DNA from: an actinobacterium SCGC AAA044-N04
Lineage (GTDB): Bacteria > Actinomycetota > Actinomycetes > Nanopelagicales > Nanopelagicaceae
DNA length: 47,447 nucleotides
NCBI GenBank assembly: GCA_000378885.1
Contig: KB900464.1
Span: forward strand, 7,018-54,464
Direction: 5' to 3'
The notes below the pieces were generated by a model that searched no databases, had not been told where the DNA came from, and saw only the letters and a program-made list of their open reading frames with translations. This document shows, one piece after another, positions 27,614 to 35,769 of the stretch (position 1 is the stretch's first letter; every line of letters begins with the position of its first letter). The position numbers were made by a program, and so were the translations under genes.

Positions 27614-27682
27614 TCCCAGTTATGGGAACACCTAAAAATAGATATGCCAACAAGGGGCATAACTAGTGGAATTAGGTGTTCC
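27614..27682 (-). promoter_or_regulatory. Probable expression platform of the SAM riboswitch
   Basis: Between the riboswitch core and the metY ribosome-binding site, a 9-bp stem (plus-strand 27625-27633 with 27674-27682) encloses a smaller hairpin (27644-27648 with 27656-27660). The segment CATAACT directly before the GGGAGG ribosome-binding site can instead pair with AGTTATG inside that stem (27618-27624 with 27658-27664). The two pairings cannot form together. There is no U-tract, so control is more likely at translation than termination. This is a reading of complementarity only. Confidence 0.5.
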
Positions 27683-27688
27683 ACGCTT

Positions 27689-27795
27689 ATCGACTGCGTT
27701 GTGCTAGTCGATCTGGTCTTCACCCGGAGCACCCCACCGTGGTGGAGGGTTGCCGTCTAGTAAGCCGGGGCTAAACACTAGAACTCGTGACCTAG
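27689..27795 (-). ncRNA. SAM-IV riboswitch
   Basis: The minus strand matches the actinobacterial SAM-IV aptamer closely. P1 is formed by GGTCACGAG and the closing GAAGACC. Between them lie AGCCCCGGCTTACTAG, GGCAACCCTCC, a short CACGG hairpin, GGTGGGGTGC and TCCGGGTGA. A 3' hairpin (plus-strand 27689-27695 with 27706-27712) follows the core as expected for this class. SAM-IV aptamers bind S-adenosylmethionine and lower expression of methionine or sulfur genes, which fits metY-metX directly downstream. Recognition is from memory of the consensus. A covariance search would settle it. Confidence 0.9.
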
Positions 27796-27820
27796 GGCAA
27801 ACCTTAACAGAAGCCCCCTG

Positions 27821-28366
27821 CTACTCGAAAATCCCGGCAGTGACCTTGGGGTGTAGCTCAATGCGCATGGCAGCAAAAGCATTAGCAGGCCAGCCTGAAC
27901 CAAAGACTCTGCGCAGCAAAATAGTCAGGGAATAGCCAGGTGCATCAGCGCTAGCGCGATCTAAGGATCTATAAGCAAGTGGAGTATCAGAGCGCTCATA
28001 GGCCAGGGTTGCAAACAATGTAGCAACAGGTGCAACAAAGCCTTTGGGGGCAATTTGTAATAAGTAATGCCACATCCGCCAATACGTTTCAAAGCTTTCT
28101 GAGTTATGTGTGCCCAGAGCAAAATCTCGCACTTGAATATCGCTCAGGCGCCCAATAACCCGTGCAATCAAATCAGGATTACTTGCCACGCCATATTTTT
28201 CAAACTCGGTTGCTAAATCAATGACCGCCGTTGCCCCGTCTCGCTGCATAAAGGATAGGTCTGGGCTATCTGGATCAACGCTAAAGCTTGTAACGAGGGC
28301 AACAAAGTCCTTATCACTTGCAAGTGGAAGGGATGCTATTTCTAACTCTTCATAATCTGTTGTCAT
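27821..28366 (-). CDS. DUF4192-like protein
   Basis: This cytoplasmic protein of about 181 residues has a C-terminal half resembling the actinobacterial DUF4192 family (helical block with APVATLFATLAYERSD, then LDRASADAPGYSLTILLRRV). The N-terminal half looks shorter or more divergent than usual. No function is known for the family. I chose ATG 28366 (MTTDYEELEIASL), seven bases after the stop of the upstream PKD gene. An in-frame start at 28495 would overlap that gene by more than 100 bases and adds an unlikely sequence. The gene ends just upstream of the SAM riboswitch on the same strand. Confidence 0.7.
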   Translation of the reverse strand: MTTDYEELEIASLPLASDKDFVALVTSFSVDPDSPDLSFMQRDGATAVIDLATEFEKYGVASNPDLIARVIGRLSDIQVRDFALGTHNSESFETYWRMWHYLLQIAPKGFVAPVATLFATLAYERSDTPLAYRSLDRASADAPGYSLTILLRRVFGSGWPANAFAAMRIELHPKVTAGIFE

Positions 28367-28373
28367 TATCTGC

Positions 28374-29069
28374 TCATTTCGTAAAAGTAGAGTTAGCAGA
28401 TACCACGGTGATAACTGCAAAAGATGGGATTTTGATAGTTCCTGTGATGGCTCTGGTTGCCCCGTTATGTTTGAAGGTGCCATTCCATGTGGCAATCAAG
28501 CTCACGTAATAGGTGCCAGGGCGTTTATAGGTATGTGTGATTTTCTGATTGGGATAAGGAGCCCCTGGTTCAGTAGTTTGAAAAACTTCCCCGTCCCCCC
28601 ACTGCCAGGCAAAGCCAGGACGCAGTGCAACATCGATAACTTCACCAATGATGTCGACTCGAGATTGAAAGAGAGTGGGCAGATCACACCAGAAAATAAC
28701 TGGCACATGCACTAGCGGTTCAAACTCTGGTTGATAGGCAATAGTGGCTGTTGGAACCATTTTGATTAATCGATCACTTAAATTAACGCTGGTAGTAACC
28801 ACTTTTTTCACACGCACCCGTGGTTTGTATGTGCGCTTAACAGTTGGAACAGCTTTAGGTTTTGGTGGAAACCACAGCGTTGGCTTTGGTGTAGGTGCAA
28901 CCACGGTGCGCTTTTTAACTACTGCGCCCCCGTTACCCTTTTTTGCCGTAATGATGATCTGGTTATTTTGGGTGAAAACATCAACACAGGCGCTGGTTGT
29001 GCAATCAGCTATTGCGCTAGCGGGGGTGGAGAGTGAGATAAAAAGGATGAGAACTAATAAGGGCTTCAT
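28374..29069 (-). CDS. Secreted PKD-domain protein
   Basis: The start chosen is ATG 29069, which gives a clear signal peptide (MKPLLVLILFISLSTPASA, cleavage after ASA). A Lys/Pro/Val-rich linker follows (residues about 45-90), then a PKD-like beta-sandwich with the hallmark WQWGDGEVF near residue 160 and THTYKRPGTYYVSLIATW near 185. PKD domains serve in surface adhesion or as spacers. No enzyme domain is present. Upstream in-frame codons to 29204 encode sequence unlike an exported N-terminus. The gene is divergent from the NUDIX gene and followed closely by the DUF4192-like gene. Confidence 0.8.
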   Translation of the reverse strand: MKPLLVLILFISLSTPASAIADCTTSACVDVFTQNNQIIITAKKGNGGAVVKKRTVVAPTPKPTLWFPPKPKAVPTVKRTYKPRVRVKKVVTTSVNLSDRLIKMVPTATIAYQPEFEPLVHVPVIFWCDLPTLFQSRVDIIGEVIDVALRPGFAWQWGDGEVFQTTEPGAPYPNQKITHTYKRPGTYYVSLIATWNGTFKHNGATRAITGTIKIPSFAVITVVSANSTFTK

Positions 29070-29150
29070 GTGCAGGCACGATAAATGGGCGCTGGGACTA
29101 AACCCTGTGCTCACTGCGCTAACTGTGGATAGTTGTGACACTCTTAGTTC

Positions 29151-29606
29151 ATGAGCGCGCGCGATGGTGATGGTTGGATCCAATGCGCCTGTGGCAATAA
29201 GCACTGGGGCCTTAATGGAGCTGCCGGAATCCTTTTAGTGCGTGGAACACAAATCCTTTTGCAACATCGCGCCCCATGGGTTCACAACGGTGACACGTGG
29301 GGAATCCCAGGAGGAGCACGTGATAGTCATGAAAGCGTATTAGAGGCAGCAATTAGGGAAGCAAAGGAAGAAACAGGAATTGATCCTGTGCACTTAACTC
29401 CTATTCAAACTTTTAGCGATGATCACGGCAGTTGGCGCTATGACACCGTCATTGCCTATGCAACAGATCTATTAGTAGCCCACGAACTCAATGATGAATC
29501 CCATGAAGTGCGCTGGGTTGAAATAGATGAAGTAGATGAATTAACGCTGCACCCTAGTTTTGAAAAGTCCTGGCCTGCCCTAAAGGGACTCGTTCAGGCG
29601 CTTTAG
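29151..29606 (+). CDS. NUDIX hydrolase
   Basis: This 151-residue protein has a complete Nudix box at residues 55-77 (Gly55, Glu61, Arg69-Glu70, Glu73-Glu74, Gly76), which binds the metal used to split nucleoside diphosphate derivatives. The N-terminus carries a CACGNKHWG motif that may bind zinc, common in actinobacterial members of this group. The substrate (oxidised nucleotide, NDP-sugar or other) is not evident. The gene is divergent from the PKD gene, and its 3' end overlaps convergent dinG by 27 bases. Confidence 0.92.
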   Translation: MSARDGDGWIQCACGNKHWGLNGAAGILLVRGTQILLQHRAPWVHNGDTWGIPGGARDSHESVLEAAIREAKEETGIDPVHLTPIQTFSDDHGSWRYDTVIAYATDLLVAHELNDESHEVRWVEIDEVDELTLHPSFEKSWPALKGLVQAL

Positions 29607-31571
29607 AGAATCTTGCACCACCGCTTTATCTGATGTGCGCCACAGCGGTGGCATTGAATTAAGTAACACACTTCCATATCGCTTAGTAACAATTCTAGAA
29701 TCTAAAATCGCAACTACTCCCCGATCATCAACAGATCGAATAAGTCGGCCCGTGCCCTGGGCTAACAACAGCGCAGCACGTGGCAGTGACACCTGCATAA
29801 AGCCACTTCCGCCAGCGGCATCTGCTTGGGATGCACGAGCCGACATCACCGGCTCATCTGGGCGTGGGAAAGGAATGCGATCGATTGCAACAAGGATGCA
29901 ACTATTTCCTGGCACATCCACACCTTGCCACAGCGACATCGTGCCAAGTAATACTGAAGTTTCATCCTTTGCAAAGCGAGCAACCAGAGGACCCACTGCA
30001 TCACCGCGCTTTTGAGTGATGATCTTGATAGGAAGTTCAGCTAACACTTTGCGCAAATGCGCATCTGCTGCTTCAACCCCGCGCCATGAAGAAAACAAGG
30101 CCAAGGTGCGCCCGCCGGCAGCATCAATGAGCTCACCTAACTCAGTGAGCACTTCAATGCTGGGGCCATCTCGCCCAGGTTCTGGTAGATGCTTTGGCAT
30201 ATAGAGAACGCCTTGATTAGCAAAATCAAAAGGGGAACCAACATCGAGCATTTGCACATTTCCTGGATCTAATTCACCTTCAGAGAGCTCGGCATTTAAA
30301 TCCTCTCCCACAATAAAACCAATGCTTTTAGCTAATGAGTTAAAGGAATTGCCGACAGTTAATGTGGCAGAGGTGGCAATGACTGGTGTTTGCTTAAGCA
30401 TGTTCTCGCGCAAGACATCTGAGACAGAAAGTGGTGCTAAGTGCAAGGTAGAAAAAGTTGGTTCATACCAGAGCACTAAACCATCTCCGAGTTTTAAAAG
30501 CGTGGCAGCAGTTGTTGATACTTCATTGACCGCACCTTTAACACGTGCCCGCTCAGCCATTGCATCGGTATCGATAATTTCATCATCGGCAGTAAGAGAT
30601 TGAACAATTGCTTGCGCAGCCTCCCTGACTTTTCGAATCGGTGATTCCAAAGATTGTGGGATCTCCTCTAGGCGTCCCTGTGAACCCAGTTCAGTGCGCA
30701 CGCTTTCCCCGTAATCAACCATGGACTCATGAAAATCATTGGCAGCTTTGTGAAAAGCATCTGCCAGCTTGCCAGGCATGAACTTGCGGGCCATAGCAGC
30801 AGCGCGCAGAACGCGACCAGAAGTCAGTTCATCTGTAACAGCCTGGGTTGCTCTATCCATAAACTCATGGGCCTCATCCAAAATAATGCAATCTCGCTCA
30901 GGCAATATGGGATGCAGATCCATAATCTCAATGGCAAGCAGGGTGTGGTTAGTAACAACCACATCTGCAGTTTGTGCTTTGCCTTTTGCATTTGCCGCAA
31001 AGCACTGGGAACCAAAAGCACAGACATCTGCCCCAACGCACTCTCGCCCAGAAACACTATTAGCTGCCCATACTCGCCTATCCACCTCAGGTGCATCATC
31101 TCTATCTCCTGAAACACCCGGGGTCTTAGCCCATGCAATTAAACGTTTTGCATCTTTTTCAAGGGAAGAAACATCCATGACTAACTCGCCATCAGGATCA
31201 ACATCTTCACTATTCATCTTTTGCAAACAGATGTAGTTGCCAACGCCTTTATAGATCGCATAAGTCACTTCTCGTCCCAGCAGCTTTTCAAGGGCAGGAA
31301 CAACTGCAGGTAGATCTCTATCTACTAACTGGCGCTGCAGGGCCAAGGTGGCAGTTGCAACTAATACTTTTCGCCCGTGAACAATTCCTGGAATCAAATA
31401 AGCAAGTGATTTTCCTGTGCCAGTTCCAGCTTGCACCATTAAGTGATGGCGATCAGTTAAGGCGTTAGCAACAGCTTCAGCCATTTCAATTTGGCCCTCG
31501 CGTGGAGCGCCACCAATTGCTTCAACGGCGACATCAAGTGCCTCGCGCACTTTGTTGGACATATCGCTCAT
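29580..31571 (-). CDS. dinG: DinG/Rad3-family ATP-dependent DNA helicase
   Basis: This 663-residue superfamily 2 helicase has Walker A QAGTGTGKSLAYLIPG at residues 40-55, the DEAH box CIILDEAHEF near 230, and C-terminal motifs MSLWQGVDVPG and LAQGTGRLIRS. Four cysteines between about residues 113 and 192 (YICLQK, RECVG, DVC, SQC) are placed like the ligands of the XPD/DinG 4Fe-4S cluster. DinG-type enzymes unwind DNA forks and R-loops. No SOS box is seen upstream. A bidirectional terminator separates it from nrdJ, so it has its own promoter in the 31572-31605 stretch or overlaps that terminator. Confidence 0.94.
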   Translation of the reverse strand: MSDMSNKVREALDVAVEAIGGAPREGQIEMAEAVANALTDRHHLMVQAGTGTGKSLAYLIPGIVHGRKVLVATATLALQRQLVDRDLPAVVPALEKLLGREVTYAIYKGVGNYICLQKMNSEDVDPDGELVMDVSSLEKDAKRLIAWAKTPGVSGDRDDAPEVDRRVWAANSVSGRECVGADVCAFGSQCFAANAKGKAQTADVVVTNHTLLAIEIMDLHPILPERDCIILDEAHEFMDRATQAVTDELTSGRVLRAAAMARKFMPGKLADAFHKAANDFHESMVDYGESVRTELGSQGRLEEIPQSLESPIRKVREAAQAIVQSLTADDEIIDTDAMAERARVKGAVNEVSTTAATLLKLGDGLVLWYEPTFSTLHLAPLSVSDVLRENMLKQTPVIATSATLTVGNSFNSLAKSIGFIVGEDLNAELSEGELDPGNVQMLDVGSPFDFANQGVLYMPKHLPEPGRDGPSIEVLTELGELIDAAGGRTLALFSSWRGVEAADAHLRKVLAELPIKIITQKRGDAVGPLVARFAKDETSVLLGTMSLWQGVDVPGNSCILVAIDRIPFPRPDEPVMSARASQADAAGGSGFMQVSLPRAALLLAQGTGRLIRSVDDRGVVAILDSRIVTKRYGSVLLNSMPPLWRTSDKAVVQDSLKRLNESL

Positions 31572-31605
31572 GGTGCAACCTTAGTGGTTAGTAATTAACT
31601 CATAG

Positions 31606-31645
31606 AAAAAACCCCGCCAATCGCAGTGATTGACGGGGCTTTTTA
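31606..31645. terminator. Bidirectional terminator between nrdJ and dinG
   Basis: A GC-rich stem (CCCCGCCAATC with GATTGACGGGG, loop around GCAGT) is flanked by A6 on the left and T5 on the right. On the minus strand it ends nrdJ with a run of six T. Confidence 0.88.
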
Positions 31646-31659
31646 ACTACTTTTAAGGT

Positions 31660-34488
31660 TTAGCTGCAACCAGATGTGTTTCCACAACCTTCGCATACAT
31701 AGCAAGCACCTGACATACGCATCTTGACACCACATGTCATACACAAAGGTGCATCTGCTTTAACTCCAGAGAGTGCTTCCATCAACTCTGTTGATGATCC
31801 GTACTCAACTGCAGGTGCTGCTTCAATCTTTACGGCCACTGGCTTTGATACTGTCGCAGGGGCTGCTGATTGGGCGATGGTCTCTGTTGCTGCAGTGATA
31901 TCTGGTGTGTACTCACCTGTCTCAAGTGCGCGAGCGCGCTCTGAAGATGTGTAGAGACCCATTGCACTGCGTGATTCAAATGGCAGGTAATCAAGTGCCA
32001 GACGACGGAAGATGTAATCCATCATGGACTGTGCCATGCGAATATCTGCATCATCTGTCATACCTGCTGGTTCAAATCGCAAGTTAGTAAACTTCTCAAC
32101 GAATGTCTCTAGAGGCACTCCGTATTGCAGGCCGATTGATACTGCAATCGAGAACGCATCCATCACACCGGCAAGTGTTGATCCTTGCTTACCTAGCTTT
32201 AAGAAGACTTCACCGAGTGCGCCATCGGCATATGCACCAGCGGTCATGTAACCCTCAGCGCCGCCAACAGCAAATGATGTTGTAATTGATGGACGTGCCT
32301 TTGGAAGACGCTTGCGAACTGCAGCAGCTGGTGCTGATGCTTCAACGGTTGCATCCTTCTTCTTAGCTTTTCCATCAGAGAGTGGCTGTCCCACCTTGCA
32401 GTTATCGCGATAAACAGCGAGTGCCTTAACGCCCATCTTCCATGCTTGGAAGTAGACATCTTCAACTTCTTCAACCGTTGCATCTTCAGGCAGGTTCACT
32501 GTCTTTGAGATAGCACCTGAAAGGAATGGCTGGCAGGCAGCCATCATGCGAACGTGGCCCATTGGAGCAATCGAGCGAGCGCCAAGTGCGCAGTCAAATA
32601 CTTCATAGTGCTCTGGCTTTAGCCCTGGAGCATCAATGACGTGACCATTAGCTGCAATGAATTCAACGATTGCTTCTACTGTCTCTTGTGTGTAACCAAG
32701 CTTTACAAGGGCCTGTGGCACTGTCTGGTTAACGATCTGCATTGAACCGCCACCAACGAGCTTTTTAAACTTAACCAATGAGAAGTCAGGCTCAATACCA
32801 GTTGTATCGCAATCCATCATCAAACCAATTGTTCCTGTTGGAGCTAGAACTGAGATCTGCGCGTTGCGCCATCCATTCTTATCTCCAGTTGAAAGACATG
32901 CATCCCAAGCCTTATTAGCCTCAGTCCACACATCGCGATCCAGAGTTGTCTCTGACTTTGCAGCAGATGATGCTGCAGCGTGCTTGCGCATCACGCGAGC
33001 ATGTGGCTTAGCATTTTGTGCAAAGCCTGCATAGGCGCCAACAATTCCAGCAAGTTCTGCTGAGCGCTTGTATGTAATACCTGACATCAATGATGTGATG
33101 GCACCAGCTAGTGCGCGGCCACCCTCTGAGTCATAGGCAAGACCTGAAGCCATAAGAAGTGCGCCAAGGTTTGCATAACCAATACCTAGTTGGCGATATG
33201 CCTTCGTTGTGTCACCAATTGCCTCAGTTGGGAAATCAGCGAAGCAGATTGAGATATCCATTGCTGTAATGATCATCTCTGCTGCTCTTCCAAAAGTCTT
33301 TGCATCAAATGAACCATCTGATTTTAGGAACTTCATCAAGTTTAGGGATGCCAAGTTACAAGATGAGTTATCAAGTGACATGTATTCAGAGCATGGGTTA
33401 GATGCATTGATACGGCCAGTCTCTGGATTTGTATGCCAATCATTGATGGTGTCGTCATATTGAATTCCTGGATCAGCACATGCCCAAGCAGCTTGAGCCA
33501 TCTTGGTAAAGAGTGTGCGAGCATCAACTGTGTCGATAACTTCACCAGTTGCACGAGCAGTCAAACCAAATGACTCGCCCTTTTCAACTGCGCGCATGAA
33601 CTCATCTGAAACACGAACTGAGTTATTAGCGTTCTGGTACTGAACAGAAATAATGTCTTTTCCGCCAAGGTCCATATCAAAGCCAGCATCGCGAAGTGCG
33701 CGAATCTTGTCTTCTTCCTTAACCTTAGTTTCGATGAACTCTTCGATATCTGGGTGAGAAACATCTAAAACAACCATCTTTGCTGCGCGGCGTGTAGCAC
33801 CACCAGATTTGATTGTTCCAGCGGATGCATCAGCACCACGCATAAATGAGACTGGACCAGAGGCTGTTCCGCCGGACTTTAGAAGCTCTTTAGATGAGCG
33901 AATGCGCGAGAGGTTAAGACCTGCTCCAGAGCCGCCCTTGAAGATCATTCCTTCTTCGCGATACCAGTTAAGGATGCTGTCCATAGTGTCATCAACAGAG
34001 AGGATGAAGCATGCACTTACTTGCTGTGGCTCATTTGTTCCCACGTTAAACCACACTGGTGAGTTAAATGAGAAAACCTGATGCATCAACATGTATGTCA
34101 ATTCATGTTCAAAGATTTCGGCATCTTTATCTGTTGCAAAGTAGCCGTGCTCTTTTCCAGCTTTTGTATAGGTAAGAACTACGCGATCGATAACTTGCTT
34201 AAGTGACCACTCGCGATTTTCTGCACCAACTGCGCCGCGGAAGTACTTTGTTGTAACGATCGTTGATGCGTTCACTGACCATGTGTCTGGGTATTCAACA
34301 CCGTGTTGTTCAAATACGGTCTCACCGGTTTTCCAGTTCTGCTGTACTACATCACGACGTTCCCATTTAACTTCATCGTATGGGTGTACGCCTTCGTTAG
34401 TGTAGATACGCTCGATAGTCAGACCCTTACCTTTTATGGTGTTGTGGGCCTTGATTTTCGCTGGTCGGTTGATGACCGTCTCTGACAT
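31660..34488 (-). CDS. nrdJ: Adenosylcobalamin-dependent (class II) ribonucleotide reductase
   Basis: NrdJ reduces ribonucleotides to deoxyribonucleotides using a coenzyme B12 radical and works with or without oxygen. At 942 residues it is full length. The conserved blocks are FNSPVWFNVGT near residue 140, FKGGSGAGLNLSRIRSSKE near 183, NPCSEYMSLDNSSCNLASLN near 367 with catalytic cysteine and loop, and APTGTIGLMMDCDTTGIEPD near 550. The C-terminus ends in a Cys-rich motif (CMTCG, CYVCEGCGNTSGC) that should relay electrons or bind zinc. nrdR is 20 bases upstream and the pair is one operon. No cobalamin riboswitch is seen. Confidence 0.97.
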   Translation of the reverse strand: MSETVINRPAKIKAHNTIKGKGLTIERIYTNEGVHPYDEVKWERRDVVQQNWKTGETVFEQHGVEYPDTWSVNASTIVTTKYFRGAVGAENREWSLKQVIDRVVLTYTKAGKEHGYFATDKDAEIFEHELTYMLMHQVFSFNSPVWFNVGTNEPQQVSACFILSVDDTMDSILNWYREEGMIFKGGSGAGLNLSRIRSSKELLKSGGTASGPVSFMRGADASAGTIKSGGATRRAAKMVVLDVSHPDIEEFIETKVKEEDKIRALRDAGFDMDLGGKDIISVQYQNANNSVRVSDEFMRAVEKGESFGLTARATGEVIDTVDARTLFTKMAQAAWACADPGIQYDDTINDWHTNPETGRINASNPCSEYMSLDNSSCNLASLNLMKFLKSDGSFDAKTFGRAAEMIITAMDISICFADFPTEAIGDTTKAYRQLGIGYANLGALLMASGLAYDSEGGRALAGAITSLMSGITYKRSAELAGIVGAYAGFAQNAKPHARVMRKHAAASSAAKSETTLDRDVWTEANKAWDACLSTGDKNGWRNAQISVLAPTGTIGLMMDCDTTGIEPDFSLVKFKKLVGGGSMQIVNQTVPQALVKLGYTQETVEAIVEFIAANGHVIDAPGLKPEHYEVFDCALGARSIAPMGHVRMMAACQPFLSGAISKTVNLPEDATVEEVEDVYFQAWKMGVKALAVYRDNCKVGQPLSDGKAKKKDATVEASAPAAAVRKRLPKARPSITTSFAVGGAEGYMTAGAYADGALGEVFLKLGKQGSTLAGVMDAFSIAVSIGLQYGVPLETFVEKFTNLRFEPAGMTDDADIRMAQSMMDYIFRRLALDYLPFESRSAMGLYTSSERARALETGEYTPDITAATETIAQSAAPATVSKPVAVKIEAAPAVEYGSSTELMEALSGVKADAPLCMTCGVKMRMSGACYVCEGCGNTSGCS

Positions 34489-34508
34489 ATGTGGTTCCCC
34501 GTATTCTT

Positions 34509-35060
34509 TTAGTTGTTCTGATTCATTAATGTTTTATTGCTTTGTGGTGCAGTTGTAGTGCTTTTCTCAGTAATTGGGGAATTACTTTTATTCGATTGCG
34601 CCGGAGAATGGCTTGAAGGTATAGCTCGCAGTAGTGCGATCTCACCTTCGAAATCTTCAAGGGAGGCAAAGTTACGGTACACAGAGGCATAACGTAAGTA
34701 AGCGACCTCATCGAGTTCTCGGAGTGGCGCAAGGATGGCCATTCCAACTTCTTGAGCTTCAATCTCTGCTTGACCAGTAGAACGTAGTGTTTCCTCCACG
34801 CGCTGAGCAAGCAAAACTAGATCATCTTCATTTACTGGACGCCCCTGGCAGGCCTTGCGAACGCCCACAAGGACCTTCTCACGGCTAAATGGCTCAGTGG
34901 CACCGCTTCGCTTGATGATGTTGAGCAAAGCTACTTCTTGAGTAGAAAATCTCTGGCTGCACTGTGGGCACTCACGTCGACGGCGAATCTGTGTGCCATC
35001 TTCAATCGGACGAGAGTCAACAACACGAGAATCTTCATATCGGCAGAACGGGCAAATCAT
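34509..35060 (-). CDS. nrdR: Transcriptional repressor NrdR
   Basis: NrdR senses dATP/ATP and represses ribonucleotide reductase genes. The zinc ribbon [15 protein letters not shown] with CPQC (residues 3-37) and the following ATP-cone domain (about 47-137) are intact. At 183 residues it is longer than the usual 150-160, with a Ser/Asn/Lys-rich C-terminal tail. It is the first gene of nrdR-nrdJ, and two NrdR boxes lie about 80-125 bases upstream, so the operon is probably autoregulated. A weak GGGAG precedes the ATG. Confidence 0.97.
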   Translation of the reverse strand: MICPFCRYEDSRVVDSRPIEDGTQIRRRRECPQCSQRFSTQEVALLNIIKRSGATEPFSREKVLVGVRKACQGRPVNEDDLVLLAQRVEETLRSTGQAEIEAQEVGMAILAPLRELDEVAYLRYASVYRNFASLEDFEGEIALLRAIPSSHSPAQSNKSNSPITEKSTTTAPQSNKTLMNQNN

Positions 35061-35138
35061 CTCGGCGTGTCTCCCTTCGAAATCCTAGAAATTCCAACTT
35101 TTAGATGTATTGAGCGGAGGAGGAAAACTACCCTAAAA

Positions 35139-35154
35139 ACACTACTTATGGAAG
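35139..35154 (-). promoter_or_regulatory. NrdR box, proximal
   Basis: The minus-strand reading CTTCCATAAGTAGTGT matches 10 of 16 bases of the recalled NrdR consensus (ACACWATATATWGTGT), with a perfect right half (TAGTGT). It lies 31 bases from the distal box, start to start, which is the spacing known for paired NrdR boxes. Confidence 0.7.
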
Positions 35155-35169
35155 TTTTACTGCCTTCGA

Positions 35170-35185
35170 CCCCTACATATAGTGG
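35170..35185 (-). promoter_or_regulatory. NrdR box, distal
   Basis: The minus-strand reading CCACTATATGTAGGGG fits the NrdR consensus well, with the CACTATAT core conserved. With the proximal box it places two NrdR binding sites three helical turns apart upstream of nrdR-nrdJ. Confidence 0.78.
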
Positions 35186-35254
35186 GAACTATAAAGCATT
35201 TCTCGAGAGTTTGCCTGCCGAGTAGGCAAAAGGGATTGCTAGGGCGTGTCGGGG

Positions 35255-35626
35255 CTAGCCCTCAAAAGGAATACGAAGCTTTTGCCCTGCTTGAACGTCA
35301 TAGCCCGCCAGATTATTAGCCTCACGGATCGCCTCAACCATCGCCTGCACATCCCCGCTTGAATAGGCAGAGGCGACAGACCAGAGCGTTGCTCCCCCAG
35401 GAACCACCACGGTGACATAGGAGGTTGGGGCTACTACTTGATCACCGGCACCTGATTTAGCGGCAAAACCTGCCGCCAGGACCACAGTCAAGGAAGCTAC
35501 GAACAAAGTGCGAGCTAGTCGACCACGACGAGTGAGTGATGCGCCGGACGGATTGGTCGTTTGTGTGAAAGGGCTAGAAAAGCCTTGTAAAACACTTGTT
35601 TTGCTAGCTAGTGACACTGTGCTCAT
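35255..35626 (-). CDS. SOS-linked LysM membrane protein (Rv2719c/ChiZ/YneA-like position)
   Basis: This 123-residue protein has a cytoplasmic N-terminus, one transmembrane helix (residues about 40-56) and a C-terminal LysM domain (about 70-121, VVVPGGATLWSVA to QAGQKLRIPFEG), which binds peptidoglycan. The start is ATG 35626, with AGGAG eight bases upstream. A TTG at 35686 would put coding sequence across an SOS box and is rejected. It is divergent from lexA and carries a perfect SOS box 37 bases upstream. LysM proteins in this position, Rv2719c of Mycobacterium tuberculosis and YneA of Bacillus subtilis, delay division after DNA damage. The same job is inferred here. Confidence 0.85.
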   Translation of the reverse strand: MSTVSLASKTSVLQGFSSPFTQTTNPSGASLTRRGRLARTLFVASLTVVLAAGFAAKSGAGDQVVAPTSYVTVVVPGGATLWSVASAYSSGDVQAMVEAIREANNLAGYDVQAGQKLRIPFEG

Positions 35627-35662
35627 AGTTTTTCTCCTGCGAACTACCTTGGGGAAGGTATT

Positions 35663-35676
35663 CGAACAACTGTTCG
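35663..35676. promoter_or_regulatory. SOS (LexA) box 1
   Basis: CGAACAACTGTTCG is a perfect copy of the gram-positive LexA operator CGAAC-N4-GTTCG. It lies 37 bases upstream of the LysM gene start and faces lexA on the other side. Confidence 0.92.
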
Positions 35677-35723
35677 AATAAGACAATTAAACACCCCACC
35701 ACTGACAAATGGCAAGTTAAATT

Positions 35724-35737
35724 CGAACATATGTTTG
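35724..35737. promoter_or_regulatory. SOS (LexA) box 2
   Basis: CGAACATATGTTTG differs from the LexA operator by one base in the right arm. It lies 33 bases upstream of the lexA ATG and 61 bases, centre to centre, from box 1. It probably provides lexA autoregulation. Confidence 0.85.
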
Positions 35738-35769
35738 AATTTTTCCCAAATCTATGCCACCCTATATCC

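Noticed and set aside
31572..34508. Search for a cobalamin riboswitch controlling nrdJ
   Set aside because: No B12-box-like sequence is visible in the short gaps around nrdJ. Paired NrdR boxes upstream of nrdR explain control instead.
35731..35769. Longer LexA start (ATG 35731)
   Set aside because: That ATG is inside SOS box 2. The start at 35770 matches the family N-terminus.
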